Part shown: positions 7,795 to 17,243 of the stretch, one piece after another
How the letters are laid out: the number at the start of each line of letters is the position of its first letter
Position numbering within the stretch: position 1 is the first letter of the stretch
Origin: Thiomicrorhabdus xiamenensis
Lineage (GTDB): Bacteria; Pseudomonadota; Gammaproteobacteria; Thiomicrospirales; Thiomicrospiraceae
Assembly (NCBI RefSeq): GCF_013282625.1
Contig: NZ_CP054020.1
Location: 186,001 to 250,000, forward strand
Length of the DNA stretch: 64,000 nucleotides
Direction: 5' to 3'
Position numbers and translations under genes: made by a program
The notes under the pieces: generated by a model
What the model saw: the letters and a program-made list of their open reading frames with translations, nothing else
The model's database searches: none
Told to the model about the DNA's origin: nothing

Positions 7795-7883
7795 AAAAAT
7801 TCATTAGAATTGAGCAGTCATTGCTGCCTATTTTAGCGATTTTTATGCATCTCTGGGGGTTTGTCTTAAAAATGCTTCGCGTG

Positions 7884-7923
7884 CGGGTAGAGTGGCGGTC
7901 TACCCGGTGTAGCGGAGTAGACC
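7884..7923. repeat. Two mutually exclusive hairpins between the CigR-like gene and dctQ
   Basis: CGGGTAGA (7884-7891) can pair with TCTACCCG (7899-7906), while GGTCTAC (7897-7903) can instead pair with GTAGACC (7917-7923). The shared middle arm means only one can form at a time. No T run follows either stem on the minus strand closely enough for a classical terminator. It may be a 3' end structure of the lipoprotein mRNA or a switch in the dctQM leader; role unknown. Confidence 0.4.
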
Positions 7924-7944
7924 TTTAGGGAGGGTTTTTGAAGG

Positions 7945-8397
7945 TTACAGGTTAAAAATAATGTCGTAGATAACCCGTGTCTTGCGATGCATTAACAGGA
8001 TATCGCTACCGATGCGGATTCGGATCATATCGTTTGGCGGCGGCGGAAGGTGACGCTCTAAATCCCGAGGCAAACGCTGATAGCGCACATTATGCGGAAG
8101 CGGCTTATGCAAGTTGTAAGGACGTTTGTAATGTCCCGGAGGAATCGGTTTCTGGCGCTTTTTGTTGCGTTGATTTGGGTGATAGTAACGATAAAACTCT
8201 TCCCGTTCGCGACTGCTGAAGCGGTAGTTGTAGTCGTAATACTGCCGATCATGATATTTTTTGTAATGCGGGTACGCCTGCGGAGGGGATTCGATCACGG
8301 CTCTATGCTGAACCACGCAGCCGTTAAGCAGTAACGCGGCACCGAAAGTCGCCAGTACTAATGGGCGAAAACTCTTTTTCTGCTTTGTTGTAGTCAT
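7945..8397 (-). CDS. CigR/RcnB-like lipoprotein
   Basis: 150 residues. Signal peptide with lipobox LLNGC (Cys at about residue 27), then a Tyr/His/Arg-rich linker, a Pro-rich PPGHYKR segment, and a conserved-looking C-terminal module: LPRDLERHLPPPPND followed by IRIGSDILLM and VIYDIIFN. That layout (proline turn, then a strand ending in D-x-LL and a final hydrophobic VxDII) matches the CigR / RcnB type C-terminal domain known in small periplasmic proteins. Function in this organism is unknown. GAGGAG precedes the ATG by 6 bases. It follows the other lipoprotein gene by 47 bases and is probably co-transcribed with it. Confidence 0.6.
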   Translation of the reverse strand: MTTTKQKKSFRPLVLATFGAALLLNGCVVQHRAVIESPPQAYPHYKKYHDRQYYDYNYRFSSREREEFYRYYHPNQRNKKRQKPIPPGHYKRPYNLHKPLPHNVRYQRLPRDLERHLPPPPNDMIRIRIGSDILLMHRKTRVIYDIIFNL

Positions 8398-8444
8398 GGG
8401 TACTCCTCTAACGGAAAGGCCCTTATAGCGAAGTTAAGACTGGC

Positions 8445-9062
8445 TTAAGGGGCCGAGCGATATCCAAAACGCTTTTCTTTAAATTTATCACTTCTATTGC
8501 GGTCGGTTGCAGGTTTTTTTGTATATTTATCGTTTGAATCATCGGTCTTTTTCACTTCAGGCGCTCGGTTGACAGGTATTCTAGGCGTTTGGGCATAGTT
8601 TTCCCGGCGGCTGTGTTGAGCTTGTTTTTTATTCTCTTTCACTTTCTGGCTGAAAGAGCGGAAAGGCTTGCCCTGTTTGTTGGATTGATATTGCGTTTTT
8701 TTCACCTTGGGTGGAGAGGGAATCAATATTTTGGGTGAGTGGATCGGTTTTGTTTCATAGGGTTTCGATTGGTATTTTCTCGCTGCTTCTGTGCGCTTTT
8801 TCTCATGCGGATGATGTTTATGGCGATATTCTTTTGAATAGCCTGGCGGGTAAGAGGAGTAATTCGGATACGAATAATAGTAGTTAACCGGTTGCGTTGA
8901 ATAGTAATAGGGCGCGTACTCAACGTGGCTCTGTTTGGCTGGATGATGAACCACGGTACAGCCGCTTAACAGAAATGCTGCGCTCATTGCCATGATGGAT
9001 ATAAAGCGAAATAACGATTTACCGCTTAAGAATGGCGTTGTTTGTGGAATTGATCTCGGCAT
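8445..9062 (-). CDS. Basic, Tyr/Lys-rich lipoprotein of unknown function
   Basis: 205 residues. A signal peptide (hydrophobic stretch about residues 18-33) ends in lipobox LLSGC. The mature part starts TVVHH, has a Tyr/Ser/Pro-rich segment with repeated YYYS/YYSYP, and then a long, strongly basic, low-complexity tail rich in Lys, Arg, Gln and Pro that is likely disordered. No family recognised. The start of the mature part (GC-TVVHH) resembles that of the neighbour (GC-VVQHR), so the two may share an origin in their N-terminal part. AGGAGA lies 7 bases before the ATG. First gene of a two-gene unit. Confidence 0.6.
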   Translation of the reverse strand: MPRSIPQTTPFLSGKSLFRFISIMAMSAAFLLSGCTVVHHPAKQSHVEYAPYYYSTQPVNYYYSYPNYSSYPPGYSKEYRHKHHPHEKKRTEAARKYQSKPYETKPIHSPKILIPSPPKVKKTQYQSNKQGKPFRSFSQKVKENKKQAQHSRRENYAQTPRIPVNRAPEVKKTDDSNDKYTKKPATDRNRSDKFKEKRFGYRSAP

Positions 9063-9371
9063 ACGACGTCTCCTGAGAGTGATATGGGCGTTTATGTAGC
9101 TGCGCTTGTAGATCGTCTTATGATTATTGTATTGGTATTCGGATCTTTCATCATTAAGAGTGAAGTTGCCGATAATGTATTTAACAGTTAATCATCTTTC
9201 GTCGCAAAGAGATTGACAAAAGGCTTCAGAAATCTTTAATAAGCCATGAAGTAGGTTCCTTGACGAGGATTGCATATACCCGGTATTTCTTGACTCTCCT
9301 CTTGAGCCGAAAACGCATTACAATAGTCCCGTTCATGGGCATAATTTTATAGACGGTGTTGGGGAGGAAAT
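9063..9371. promoter_or_regulatory. Divergent promoter region between the lipoprotein pair and priA
   Basis: 309 bases without a gene that must carry the promoters of both flanking transcripts. A good rightward σ70-type promoter is visible at 9213-9240. For the leftward gene only a TACAAT without a convincing -35 was seen. An open frame running leftward across 9226-9501 overlaps the start of priA and looks non-coding. Confidence 0.5.
9213..9240 (+). promoter_or_regulatory. σ70-type promoter, probably for priA
   Basis: TTGACA (9213-9218), a 16-base spacer, and TTTAAT (9235-9240), a five-of-six match to TATAAT. A start near 9247 would give a leader of about 125 bases before priA. Confidence 0.6.
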
Positions 9372-11666
9372 TTGCAGTCGAATACTTCAGGGCAAGATGA
9401 AGCCGATACTTCGACCAATAAGGCGGTCTTGAAAGTCGCTGTATCAGGCCCCTTTCTAACACCGCTTGACTACCTTGATTGCGATAATTTAACTGAAACA
9501 CCCGAAATGTGGCCGAGGCTAATCGGCCGACGGGTAGAAATTCCTTTTCGTAACCGTTCGCTCATTGCCATTGTGGTTGCCGTTGCGCCGGCGGACTATG
9601 CGCTCGAAAAAATCAAAACCATTCTCCGGTGGATCGATGAGGAGCCGATTCTGCATCCTCAGGATCTGACTTTCCTGCAGTGGGTCAGCGACTATTATCA
9701 TGCGCCTATGGGCGAAGTGATTAACACTGCCCTGCCAAAACGTATCCGTGGCGGTGAAGAGGCAAGTATTCATGGGCACGATGTCTGGACAATTACCGCA
9801 CTCGGTCGCGAGCAGCTGCAAAATTTACCTGCCAAAGCCAAGGCAAAACGGGCTTTGGCCGAGCAATTTCTGACCTGCGAAACCCCGCTTAACCGGGAAA
9901 TCTGTAAAGCGCAAACCGCGAGTTGGCGAAAGTTTGTTAACGAATGGCTCGATCTCGGCTGGGTAAGTCAGACTAGCGGGCCCTGCTGGCAAGAAGCGGT
10001 GGCAGTTCCTGGTCCACAGCATGCGCTCAATAGCGAACAGCAGTCGGCGGTGGATCAGGTGGTCAGCCATGTTCGATCCGGAGACGGCTTTGCCAGCTTC
10101 CTGCTCCAGGGAATTACCGGCAGCGGCAAAACCGAAGTTTATCTGGCGATGGTTGAGCATGTGCTCGAGATGGGGAGGCAGGTATTGATTCTGGTTCCGG
10201 AAATCGGTTTGACGCCGCAAATGATTCAGCGTTTTTCGGCCCATCTTCAACGCCCGATTGCATTGATGCATTCGGCGATGAACGATACTCAAAGACATTG
10301 CGCTTGGCATTCGGTGCGCAGCGGGGAGGTCTCCGTTCTGATGGGAACCCGGTCCGCGGTGTTTGCCCCCTTTAAGGATCTGGGGCTCTGTATTATCGAC
10401 GAAGAACACGACACTTCCTATAAGCAGCAAGATGGCGTGCGCTATTCGGCACGGGATATTTTGGTTCGCCGAGCCCATCAGCTACAGGTGCCGATTGTAT
10501 TAGGTTCAGCGACACCTTCATTGGAAAGCTTGTTTAATGTTGATCAGCAAAGATATCGTTTGTTGACCCTGAACCGTCGAGCCGGAACGGCCAAGCCGCC
10601 TAAGATTCGCTTGATCGATATTCGGGGAGAGAAAATTCAGGAGGGAGTCGGCGCTAAGCTGAAAGCCGCGATGCAGAAACATCTGCAAGCCGGACAACAG
10701 GTGCTGCTTTTTTTGAATCGCCGAGGTTTTGCTCCGGTTCTAATGTGCCATGAATGCGGTTGGCAGGCGCAGTGTCCGAGTTGCGATGCCAATATGACCC
10801 TGCATCAGGGAAGCTACCATCAATACTTGCTCTGCCATCATTGCGGTGAGCAGATGAATCTTCCCGAATCCTGTCCGCAGTGCGGTAGTGAAGAGTTGCA
10901 TACCGTCGGTCAGGGAACCGAGCGGCTGGAAGAGACTATTGTCGAGTGGTTTCCCGAGAAAACAGTATTGCGAATCGATCGCGACAGTACCCGTTTGAAA
11001 GGAAAGATGGAGGAGTTGACCCAGCAGGCACAAAAAGGCGAGGCGGATATTCTGATCGGAACCCAGATGCTGGCGAAAGGCCATCACTTCCCGAAAGTGA
11101 CGCTAGTCGGTCTTTTGGATATTGATCAGGGACTTTTCAGCTGCGATTATCGGGCAACAGAGCGGATGGCGCAGTTGTTGTTGCAGGTGGCCGGTCGTGC
11201 TGGGCGGGCCGAAGACGAAGGTGAAGTGTTGGTACAGACGCACCATCCTCAGCATCCGTTGCTGCTCAAACTGATCAATGAAGGTTACGGGGCTTTTGCC
11301 GAAGCCGCGCTAGCCGAACGTAAAGAGGCGCATCTTCCGCCATGGCGCTTTCAGTGTCTGGTTCGATGTGAGGCTCACAATGCGCAAGATGCATTGGACT
11401 TCCTAAACTCGCTCAAGGCCGGCCTGGAGTTGCAGTGGCAGACCTTGCAACAGGAGTCGGCTGATACGGTGCTCGAATTATGGGGGCCGGTCAGTGCGCC
11501 TATGATGCGACGACAGGGAAGATATCGTTACCAGCTCATGCTGGCCAGCGATTCGCGACCGAAATTACATCAGCTGTTGACTCTGATGCTGCCGCATATT
11601 TATCAAAGCCCTCTGGCGCGTAAAGTGCGCTGGAATTTGGATATTGATCCTCAGGATATGTATTGA
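9372..11666 (+). CDS. priA: Primosomal protein N' (replication restart helicase PriA)
   Basis: 764 residues from a TTG start at 9372 with GGAGG 4 to 8 bases upstream. N-terminal 3' DNA-binding domain (KVAVSGPFLTPLDYL), then helicase domain with Walker A GITGSGKTE (about 247-255), DEEH box (343-346), SATPS, and the inserted zinc-binding module with eight Cys (459, 462, 468, 471, 488, 491, 501, 504). The C-terminal helicase motifs ILIGTQMLAKGHHF and QVAGRAGRA follow. PriA recognises stalled forks and reloads the replisome. Length is normal for the family. Convergent with bioC: only 3 bases separate the two stops. The extra hydrophilic ~18 residues at the N-terminus are unusual, but the ribosome site supports this start. 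Confidence 0.96.
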   Translation: MQSNTSGQDEADTSTNKAVLKVAVSGPFLTPLDYLDCDNLTETPEMWPRLIGRRVEIPFRNRSLIAIVVAVAPADYALEKIKTILRWIDEEPILHPQDLTFLQWVSDYYHAPMGEVINTALPKRIRGGEEASIHGHDVWTITALGREQLQNLPAKAKAKRALAEQFLTCETPLNREICKAQTASWRKFVNEWLDLGWVSQTSGPCWQEAVAVPGPQHALNSEQQSAVDQVVSHVRSGDGFASFLLQGITGSGKTEVYLAMVEHVLEMGRQVLILVPEIGLTPQMIQRFSAHLQRPIALMHSAMNDTQRHCAWHSVRSGEVSVLMGTRSAVFAPFKDLGLCIIDEEHDTSYKQQDGVRYSARDILVRRAHQLQVPIVLGSATPSLESLFNVDQQRYRLLTLNRRAGTAKPPKIRLIDIRGEKIQEGVGAKLKAAMQKHLQAGQQVLLFLNRRGFAPVLMCHECGWQAQCPSCDANMTLHQGSYHQYLLCHHCGEQMNLPESCPQCGSEELHTVGQGTERLEETIVEWFPEKTVLRIDRDSTRLKGKMEELTQQAQKGEADILIGTQMLAKGHHFPKVTLVGLLDIDQGLFSCDYRATERMAQLLLQVAGRAGRAEDEGEVLVQTHHPQHPLLLKLINEGYGAFAEAALAERKEAHLPPWRFQCLVRCEAHNAQDALDFLNSLKAGLELQWQTLQQESADTVLELWGPVSAPMMRRQGRYRYQLMLASDSRPKLHQLLTLMLPHIYQSPLARKVRWNLDIDPQDMY

Positions 11667-11669
11667 GGG

Positions 11670-12641
11670 CTAGGGCGCTTTTCGTGTTTGACGCGAAAAC
11701 TCGTCCAGGCTGATCTCTACCAGGCCGCTGCGATCACGATCCGGTCCTTTGAAGCGTTCCTGTGCCGCCCAGGCATGACCGTGAACGACCTCGTAGGTCG
11801 CCGGAATTTTGCCGTCATGGCGCAAGGTTTCGTAGGCGTTGAGCATTGCCTGAAAGCGTTCCTTGCCCATTAAACCGCGGTTGCGGTTAAGACTGGCGTT
11901 GGTTGCACCTATCGCCTTAAGGTCTTTCATGACGCCGATCGGCTTGTCATAGGTCAAGGTGAAATGCTCGACATCCATGACCGGCTGGCCGAATCCGGTG
12001 CGGATTAAAGCGTCGCCGATATCGTGCATATCAATGAAATGGTTGACGTGTTCGCGTTGCGCATCCGCCATGTTCCAAGCTTGACGCAGTTCCTTAAGGG
12101 TGTCCGGGCCGAAAGTCGTGAACATCAATAAGCCGTCCTGGCGCAAGACGCGACGAAATTCAGCAAAGACAGCATCAAGATCGTCACACCATTGAAGCAT
12201 AAGATTACTGGTCAGCATATCCAGGCTGTTATCGGCAAACGGCAGGGCAAACGCATCGGCGTTGAGCATGACTGCACCACACTTATTTGCGAAATTTTGC
12301 GGCAAAAGTCGATTAACTGCGCCCAACTTTGGCATTTTCGGCTTGATTAGACGAGATCTTGCTTGTTGAAGCATTGCTTCGGAGAGGTCCACGGCAAACA
12401 GTTCGGCATCCGGATAGCGTTGCATCAGCTTGACGGTCAGTAGTCCGGTACCCGCCCCGATGTCGGCGATCCTCTGTGCTTGCACCGTCGTCAGTTCCAG
12501 ACGTTCGTCAATGCGTTCAGCGACGGTTTTTTGCAGGATGGCGGCATCGTCGTAGCTGGGCGCAGCGTGACTGAAATGCTGCTTGAGATGCTGGCGGTTT
12601 ACCTTCAGCAGATGATCGTTGTGTTCTGGACTGTTGTTCAT
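11670..12641 (-). CDS. bioC: Malonyl-ACP O-methyltransferase BioC
   Basis: 323 residues. SAM-binding motif I is IADIGAGTGLLT with the acidic residue after β2 (FAVDLSEAML); LMLQWCDDL and the C-terminal FTTFGPDTLKELRQAW are specific to BioC rather than to other class I methyltransferases. BioC methylates malonyl-ACP so that fatty-acid synthesis can build the pimeloyl chain of biotin. It follows bioH after 3 bases on the same strand; together they make pimeloyl-ACP. bioB and bioF lie about 10 kb upstream on the same strand rather than adjoining. Confidence 0.94.
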   Translation of the reverse strand: MNNSPEHNDHLLKVNRQHLKQHFSHAAPSYDDAAILQKTVAERIDERLELTTVQAQRIADIGAGTGLLTVKLMQRYPDAELFAVDLSEAMLQQARSRLIKPKMPKLGAVNRLLPQNFANKCGAVMLNADAFALPFADNSLDMLTSNLMLQWCDDLDAVFAEFRRVLRQDGLLMFTTFGPDTLKELRQAWNMADAQREHVNHFIDMHDIGDALIRTGFGQPVMDVEHFTLTYDKPIGVMKDLKAIGATNASLNRNRGLMGKERFQAMLNAYETLRHDGKIPATYEVVHGHAWAAQERFKGPDRDRSGLVEISLDEFSRQTRKAP

Positions 12642-12644
12642 GAA

Positions 12645-13427
12645 TTATTCTAAAGTCAAAAATGAGATGATGGCTTGCGCAGTATCTTGCGGATGCGAAA
12701 CAAACGGCGTATGTGCCGCGCCGCTCAGAATGCGTACCTGAGCCTGAGGCTGTATTGTACTGAATTCGCTGATAAATTCCTGCGGAATCAACGGATCATG
12801 CTCACCGAGCAGCCAGAGCATTGGCTGTTTTATCTCTCCGGCCTGAGGTCGAAAATCGAAGTACTTCAGCAGGCGCAGGCCTTGGGTCAGTCCACCGAGC
12901 GACGGTATTTTATACTCGTTCATACGTTTGACGAATTGACGGATCTGCTGGCGCGGTACATCGCTCCCCTGCATCTGCAAGGTCCAGAAACTCTTGAGTG
13001 TTGCCAGGGAGTCGGCTTGTATGGAGTGCATGAAATCGCCCATCAGTTTCGGGGAGACAGCCCATCGCCAGTCATCGCCCTGAGTAAAGCGTGGAGTCGA
13101 AGCAAGGCAGATCAGCTTTTCAATGCGTTGTGGTTCCTGAATGGCAATCTGTTGAGCCAGGAGGCCGCCAAGAGACCAGCCGAGAAGATGGGTTTTCTTC
13201 GGCAGCGCCTGCAGAATTTCGCTGGCCCATGACGCCGCCAGTTGTTGGTCGTTTGCCTGATCGGCCACTTTAGGGCTGTTGCCAAAGCCCGGAAGTTCAA
13301 TTAAATGCACCCGGAAATGCGCAGCCAGATAGTTTTCCGCCCATTCCTGCCAGATCGCATTTTGTGCGCCCCATCCATGAATCAGACTCAGGTTCTCTCC
13401 CTGTCCGAACGATGTAACCTGTAGCAT
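12645..13427 (-). CDS. bioH: Pimeloyl-ACP methyl ester carboxylesterase BioH
   Basis: 260 residues from the ATG at 13427; AGGAAAAG lies upstream, while the in-frame extension to 13547 gives a basic leader not found in the family. α/β-hydrolase fold with oxyanion strand LSLIHGWG, nucleophile elbow GWSLG (Ser85), Asp211 in GEHDPLIP and His239 in GAAHTPF, all at BioH positions. It removes the methyl group from pimeloyl-ACP methyl ester, ending the BioC/FAS cycle. Gene order bioH-bioC with a 3-base gap supports the call. The large AsmA-like gene upstream ends 62 bases away. Confidence 0.93.
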   Translation of the reverse strand: MLQVTSFGQGENLSLIHGWGAQNAIWQEWAENYLAAHFRVHLIELPGFGNSPKVADQANDQQLAASWASEILQALPKKTHLLGWSLGGLLAQQIAIQEPQRIEKLICLASTPRFTQGDDWRWAVSPKLMGDFMHSIQADSLATLKSFWTLQMQGSDVPRQQIRQFVKRMNEYKIPSLGGLTQGLRLLKYFDFRPQAGEIKQPMLWLLGEHDPLIPQEFISEFSTIQPQAQVRILSGAAHTPFVSHPQDTAQAIISFLTLE

Positions 13428-13489
13428 TTTTCGACTTTTCCTGTTTGCAGTTTTATAGGGTGAACGCGACAGTTCGCCGCGCTTGATTG

Positions 13490-16400
13490 CTAAATGCCCA
13501 GATCGACTTTCGGTGCGGCCTTTTCGGGATCGATTTTCGGCTGGCACAGAACCAGCTGATTGGTGCTAACGCCCTGTTTAATCAGGTAACGCTTGATGAC
13601 CGACTGTCGCAGTTTAGCCAGTGCCAGCAGTCGCTCGTCGCGGATAACAATCTCGCTGTCCTGCTGTTTTTGGCGTTCGGCCTGATTGGCTCGCGTCATT
13701 TCGATCAACGCGGCACGATCGTTTTCACTGGCGCCGCCGCACAGTTTGATTTGCACGTTGCCGCGGGATTTTAGCAAAGTCGCGACTTTTTGCAGATATT
13801 GTTGCATTTCTTCACTCAGGCTGGCACGGGTCTCAAGGAATGTAACCGGCTGCAGTCTGACGGCGGAGACCTGGTCAAGCGCTAGTTCACCGACCAAAGC
13901 GATGGCTCCGAAAGGTTGCAGTGCGAGCAGAAGATAGGTTCGGGTCGCTTTACCCAGTGCACCATTCAGTGCTTTGGAAACAATACTGCTGATACTGAAA
14001 TTCGGGTTTTCCAGATCGCCGTTGATCGGCAGATCCAATTTTATATTGCCGCTTTTATCCTGTAACAGGTCCAGCCCTATCTCCAGAGGAACATTGAAAT
14101 TTTTATTAAACTCGTCGGTTTTTGCCTGATCTGCGCTACTGAGTTTGAATTTATAGAGTTTGATTTTATTGTTGATGTCGAGCTTGTTCTGTTTGATCAG
14201 ACTGTCGATTGTTGCAGACAGCTGCCCGCTATCAATTTTGTAACCGATCGCTTCTTCGATTAACGGCGAAAAGTCATTCAGCGACAGGCCGTCGATTTTT
14301 GTTTGCGCATCAAGATTGATTTGTGAGGTTGAAGGACTGATTTTGCCGGAGGATTCTATGCGGCTGAATTCATCTACTGCGGCGATCAGTCGGAAATCAC
14401 TGAGATTCTGTGGTTTTTGGCTGTCAAATGCGCTGACCTCAAGCACTTCGATGTTGATGTCTTTGTGGATTGGTTTCTGCTCGCTTTGCAGTTCGATTTT
14501 GATTGCGTTGTTACCTGTGAACTGCAGCGAGTTGAATGCGAGTTGTGCGCTCGCTTGTGGTGTCGTTTTTTCTGTTGTCGGTTCTGCTGATTTGGCAGGT
14601 TGCTCTGCTTCGATCCCCAAGGCCTTCTTAAGCGCTGAAATCTGTACAATCTGCTTCTCTTTATCCAAAGTTAATTGCGTCAAAGTGTCCTTAATCGCGA
14701 TATTGCCCAGTTTGGCCTCAATCGAAGGGGTGGTTTGGATTTTTGCCCGATCCAGAGTCAAACGACCAATTCGGTTCAGCGGTACTTTTTGCGCATTTTG
14801 GTAGCCTTGCAATTGGATGTTGCGGATATCCAGATTTTGCAGCGAAAACTGCTCAAGAGAAGTGAGCGTTAATTGTTTTAAGTCCAGATTCTGAATGCTG
14901 ACCGCCGGTTTGCGAGGCATGAGACGGGTGTCGCCGAAGTGAATTCGTTCGGCGTTGAGTTTGATTTTTCCACTTAGCTGTATAGTAGGGTTTGCTTCAC
15001 TTGATGTTTGGTCAAGCAGGGTATTGCCTTGCCAATTGAGGCGTTCTATCGCGCTGGTTTGCTTTCCTAGATTCAGTTTCAGGGCTTGGATGGTCCCTTT
15101 CCCCTGATAATCAACAAGCGTTTTTTGGGCGTTCATTTCAAGGTTAAGAGTGAAATCGCTATCCAGATTATGTGCAATTTCCAAGGCTTCCGATGTTGCT
15201 GATTGCGGGATTTGTGTCTGGGAACCGGAGAGTTTAAATCTACCGTTTAGCGTTACATGCTGCGGTGCCGCCTGCTCCGGTGCGTTGCTTTTGCTCAATT
15301 GATAGTCGATATCGCCTTGATAGATTGCTTCGGCGGCTTGTTGAAGTAGACCGGCTTGTTGAAGCGACAGGTCGGAGACTTGGACGTTCCCCTTTTGCTG
15401 GAGCTGCAAAGCGTCTGGGGAGTTGTTTAGTTTGAGGTTCAAGTCTGCATTCAAACTGTTGTTTATTTGAGCTTGTTCGGAATCAACGGCTAAGTTCACA
15501 GCCTTGAGCTTTCCTTTGACATCCAGTTTTTGCTGGCTATCTGTAGCAATTAGTCCGATTTTTCCATTCCAGTCGATTTGTGGAGTTTGCACGCGGTTGC
15601 TGTTCTGTTCAAGATCCAGCTGGCGGAGTTTAATGCTGCCGTTTTGTTGCAATGTCTGGCCTGCTTCGTTTAGCTCCGCCTTAAGGTTCAGCGTCGCTTG
15701 CAGCTGATTGCGTACCTTTAGTTCGTTTACCTTTTCACGTGAAACATTGAACTCGCTCTGCTGGATGGCGAGGTTGTCCAGATTAAGGGAGCCGGTAGTG
15801 GACAGCTCCAGATTATCGGCAATAAGTACCTCTTGCTGTCCTTTGAAGTCGAAAAGCGGTAACGATACAGACAGTTTCTGGGCGCTTTTATCGGTAAATT
15901 CATGGGCTTGACCGAGTTTAAGTTTTTCACCTTTTAATCGGCCGTCGAGTCGCAGTTTCATGCTGTCCATAAACCATTCGATATCGCCGTTATAGGCCAG
16001 TTTCGGATAGTTGATGTCCGTTGCTGTCGTTTGCTGTTCTGCTTTTGCGGTCTGTTTGATTGTCAGATCGGTTAGCGTAACTTGCCCTGATTGACGAATT
16101 TTGGTGTTGTGGTTTAACTGGCCTGCAAGGTGAATGTCCGCACTAAGGTTGCTGCCTGCTTGCAGGTTTCCATCGGCGGATTCCTGTTTGAAGCTGAGTG
16201 CATTCCCCTCGATTTTACCGTCTATCTTGACGCCTTGGATGTCTCCGTGGAAATAGTGGGCATCGCCTTTCCAATGCAGATTTTCGCCGGCGATATTTTG
16301 ATCTTCAATCTGAAGTTCGGCCTGCTGCATGGTGATTTCACTGTACTGATAGAGGGTTAATCCATTCTGACGCTGTTCCAGCGTAAAAGTCAGTTCGCCG

Positions 16401-17119
16401 TCCAGTTGTCCAGAGGCGGTAAAAGGCAACCAGTTTTGGATGTCGGCTAAGTTTAACTCTTGTACTTTGAATGTTCCAACCAGTTTAGGAACTTCACTGA
16501 ATAGGTGGAGTTGCAGATTGGCGTTGATTTTATGCTGATTCAGAGCGCTATTGAGTTTCAGGCGAGCGAAGTCCTTATCCCATGAGTAAAGTTCATCAAG
16601 TGTCAAAGAACGGATTTGGTAGAGTTGTTTTTTCTCTTGTTGAATCAGATTTAACTGGAAATTGCTGACAGTTAAACGGTCGACACCGAAATCGATTGCC
16701 ACTGCTGTCTCTTGCTGATCGTCCGAACTGCTTTGCGGTAAGGGGATGCCGGCGATTTGATAACTCTGTTGATCCCCGTCTTGAATAATTTCGACTGGCA
16801 GCTGGGTTCCGATCAACTTGATTTCGGCAAACTGCAGGCGCTTTTCAAACAGTTTACTTAGGCGTAAATCTGCCTCAAATGCTTTGATTTTTGTAATTTC
16901 AGTTTGGTTTTGCAGCTTAATGTTATAAACAGCAATTTTGCCGTTAAAAAGATTGATGTCGACATTGCCGATATCGACTTGTTGTCCTGTTTGTTTTTCC
17001 AAGGCATAGATCGCCCCGTATTGCACAGCGATAGGCAGGGTGGGAATAAACAGGGCCAGAAAGATGAGCAGTCCGCTTATCCAGGGATGGGTTTTAAAAA
17101 CAGCAAAGAGTTCGCGCAT
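13490..17119 (-). CDS. Very large AsmA-like (DUF748) envelope protein
   Basis: About 1209 residues from the ATG at 17119; an upstream in-frame TTG at 17182 would add 21 residues, and neither start has a clear ribosome site. One N-terminal membrane span (GLLIFLALFIPTLP region) anchors a huge Gln/Asn/Leu-rich periplasmic part of repeating β-strand and spacer units, in the DUF748/AsmA style: an IDIGNVDINLFNGK-like opening and repeated FNLQ/LSLKQ-type strands. The C-terminal ~100 residues resemble the DUF748 end (CGGASENDR, ALAKLRQSVIKRYL). AsmA-like proteins are thought to bridge the inner and outer membranes for phospholipid transfer; that role here is inference. It stands between alsT-type and bioH genes without obvious pathway links. 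Confidence 0.8.
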   Translation of the reverse strand: MRELFAVFKTHPWISGLLIFLALFIPTLPIAVQYGAIYALEKQTGQQVDIGNVDINLFNGKIAVYNIKLQNQTEITKIKAFEADLRLSKLFEKRLQFAEIKLIGTQLPVEIIQDGDQQSYQIAGIPLPQSSSDDQQETAVAIDFGVDRLTVSNFQLNLIQQEKKQLYQIRSLTLDELYSWDKDFARLKLNSALNQHKINANLQLHLFSEVPKLVGTFKVQELNLADIQNWLPFTASGQLDGELTFTLEQRQNGLTLYQYSEITMQQAELQIEDQNIAGENLHWKGDAHYFHGDIQGVKIDGKIEGNALSFKQESADGNLQAGSNLSADIHLAGQLNHNTKIRQSGQVTLTDLTIKQTAKAEQQTTATDINYPKLAYNGDIEWFMDSMKLRLDGRLKGEKLKLGQAHEFTDKSAQKLSVSLPLFDFKGQQEVLIADNLELSTTGSLNLDNLAIQQSEFNVSREKVNELKVRNQLQATLNLKAELNEAGQTLQQNGSIKLRQLDLEQNSNRVQTPQIDWNGKIGLIATDSQQKLDVKGKLKAVNLAVDSEQAQINNSLNADLNLKLNNSPDALQLQQKGNVQVSDLSLQQAGLLQQAAEAIYQGDIDYQLSKSNAPEQAAPQHVTLNGRFKLSGSQTQIPQSATSEALEIAHNLDSDFTLNLEMNAQKTLVDYQGKGTIQALKLNLGKQTSAIERLNWQGNTLLDQTSSEANPTIQLSGKIKLNAERIHFGDTRLMPRKPAVSIQNLDLKQLTLTSLEQFSLQNLDIRNIQLQGYQNAQKVPLNRIGRLTLDRAKIQTTPSIEAKLGNIAIKDTLTQLTLDKEKQIVQISALKKALGIEAEQPAKSAEPTTEKTTPQASAQLAFNSLQFTGNNAIKIELQSEQKPIHKDINIEVLEVSAFDSQKPQNLSDFRLIAAVDEFSRIESSGKISPSTSQINLDAQTKIDGLSLNDFSPLIEEAIGYKIDSGQLSATIDSLIKQNKLDINNKIKLYKFKLSSADQAKTDEFNKNFNVPLEIGLDLLQDKSGNIKLDLPINGDLENPNFSISSIVSKALNGALGKATRTYLLLALQPFGAIALVGELALDQVSAVRLQPVTFLETRASLSEEMQQYLQKVATLLKSRGNVQIKLCGGASENDRAALIEMTRANQAERQKQQDSEIVIRDERLLALAKLRQSVIKRYLIKQGVSTNQLVLCQPKIDPEKAAPKVDLGI

Positions 17120-17243
17120 AAAAAAGCTTTGAGACGATACCTGAGAAACCTTTATCTTCTGGCTTTCTGCGATAAAGGTCAAGCACCGTCGGCTAAATCG
17201 ATAAAGAGTGCGTCTCCTTGAGACGCACTGCGAGAGAAGACGT

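Noticed and set aside
9226-9501. Leftward open frame over the priA start
   Set aside because: Overlaps the priA ribosome site and coding start and has no recognisable protein pattern.
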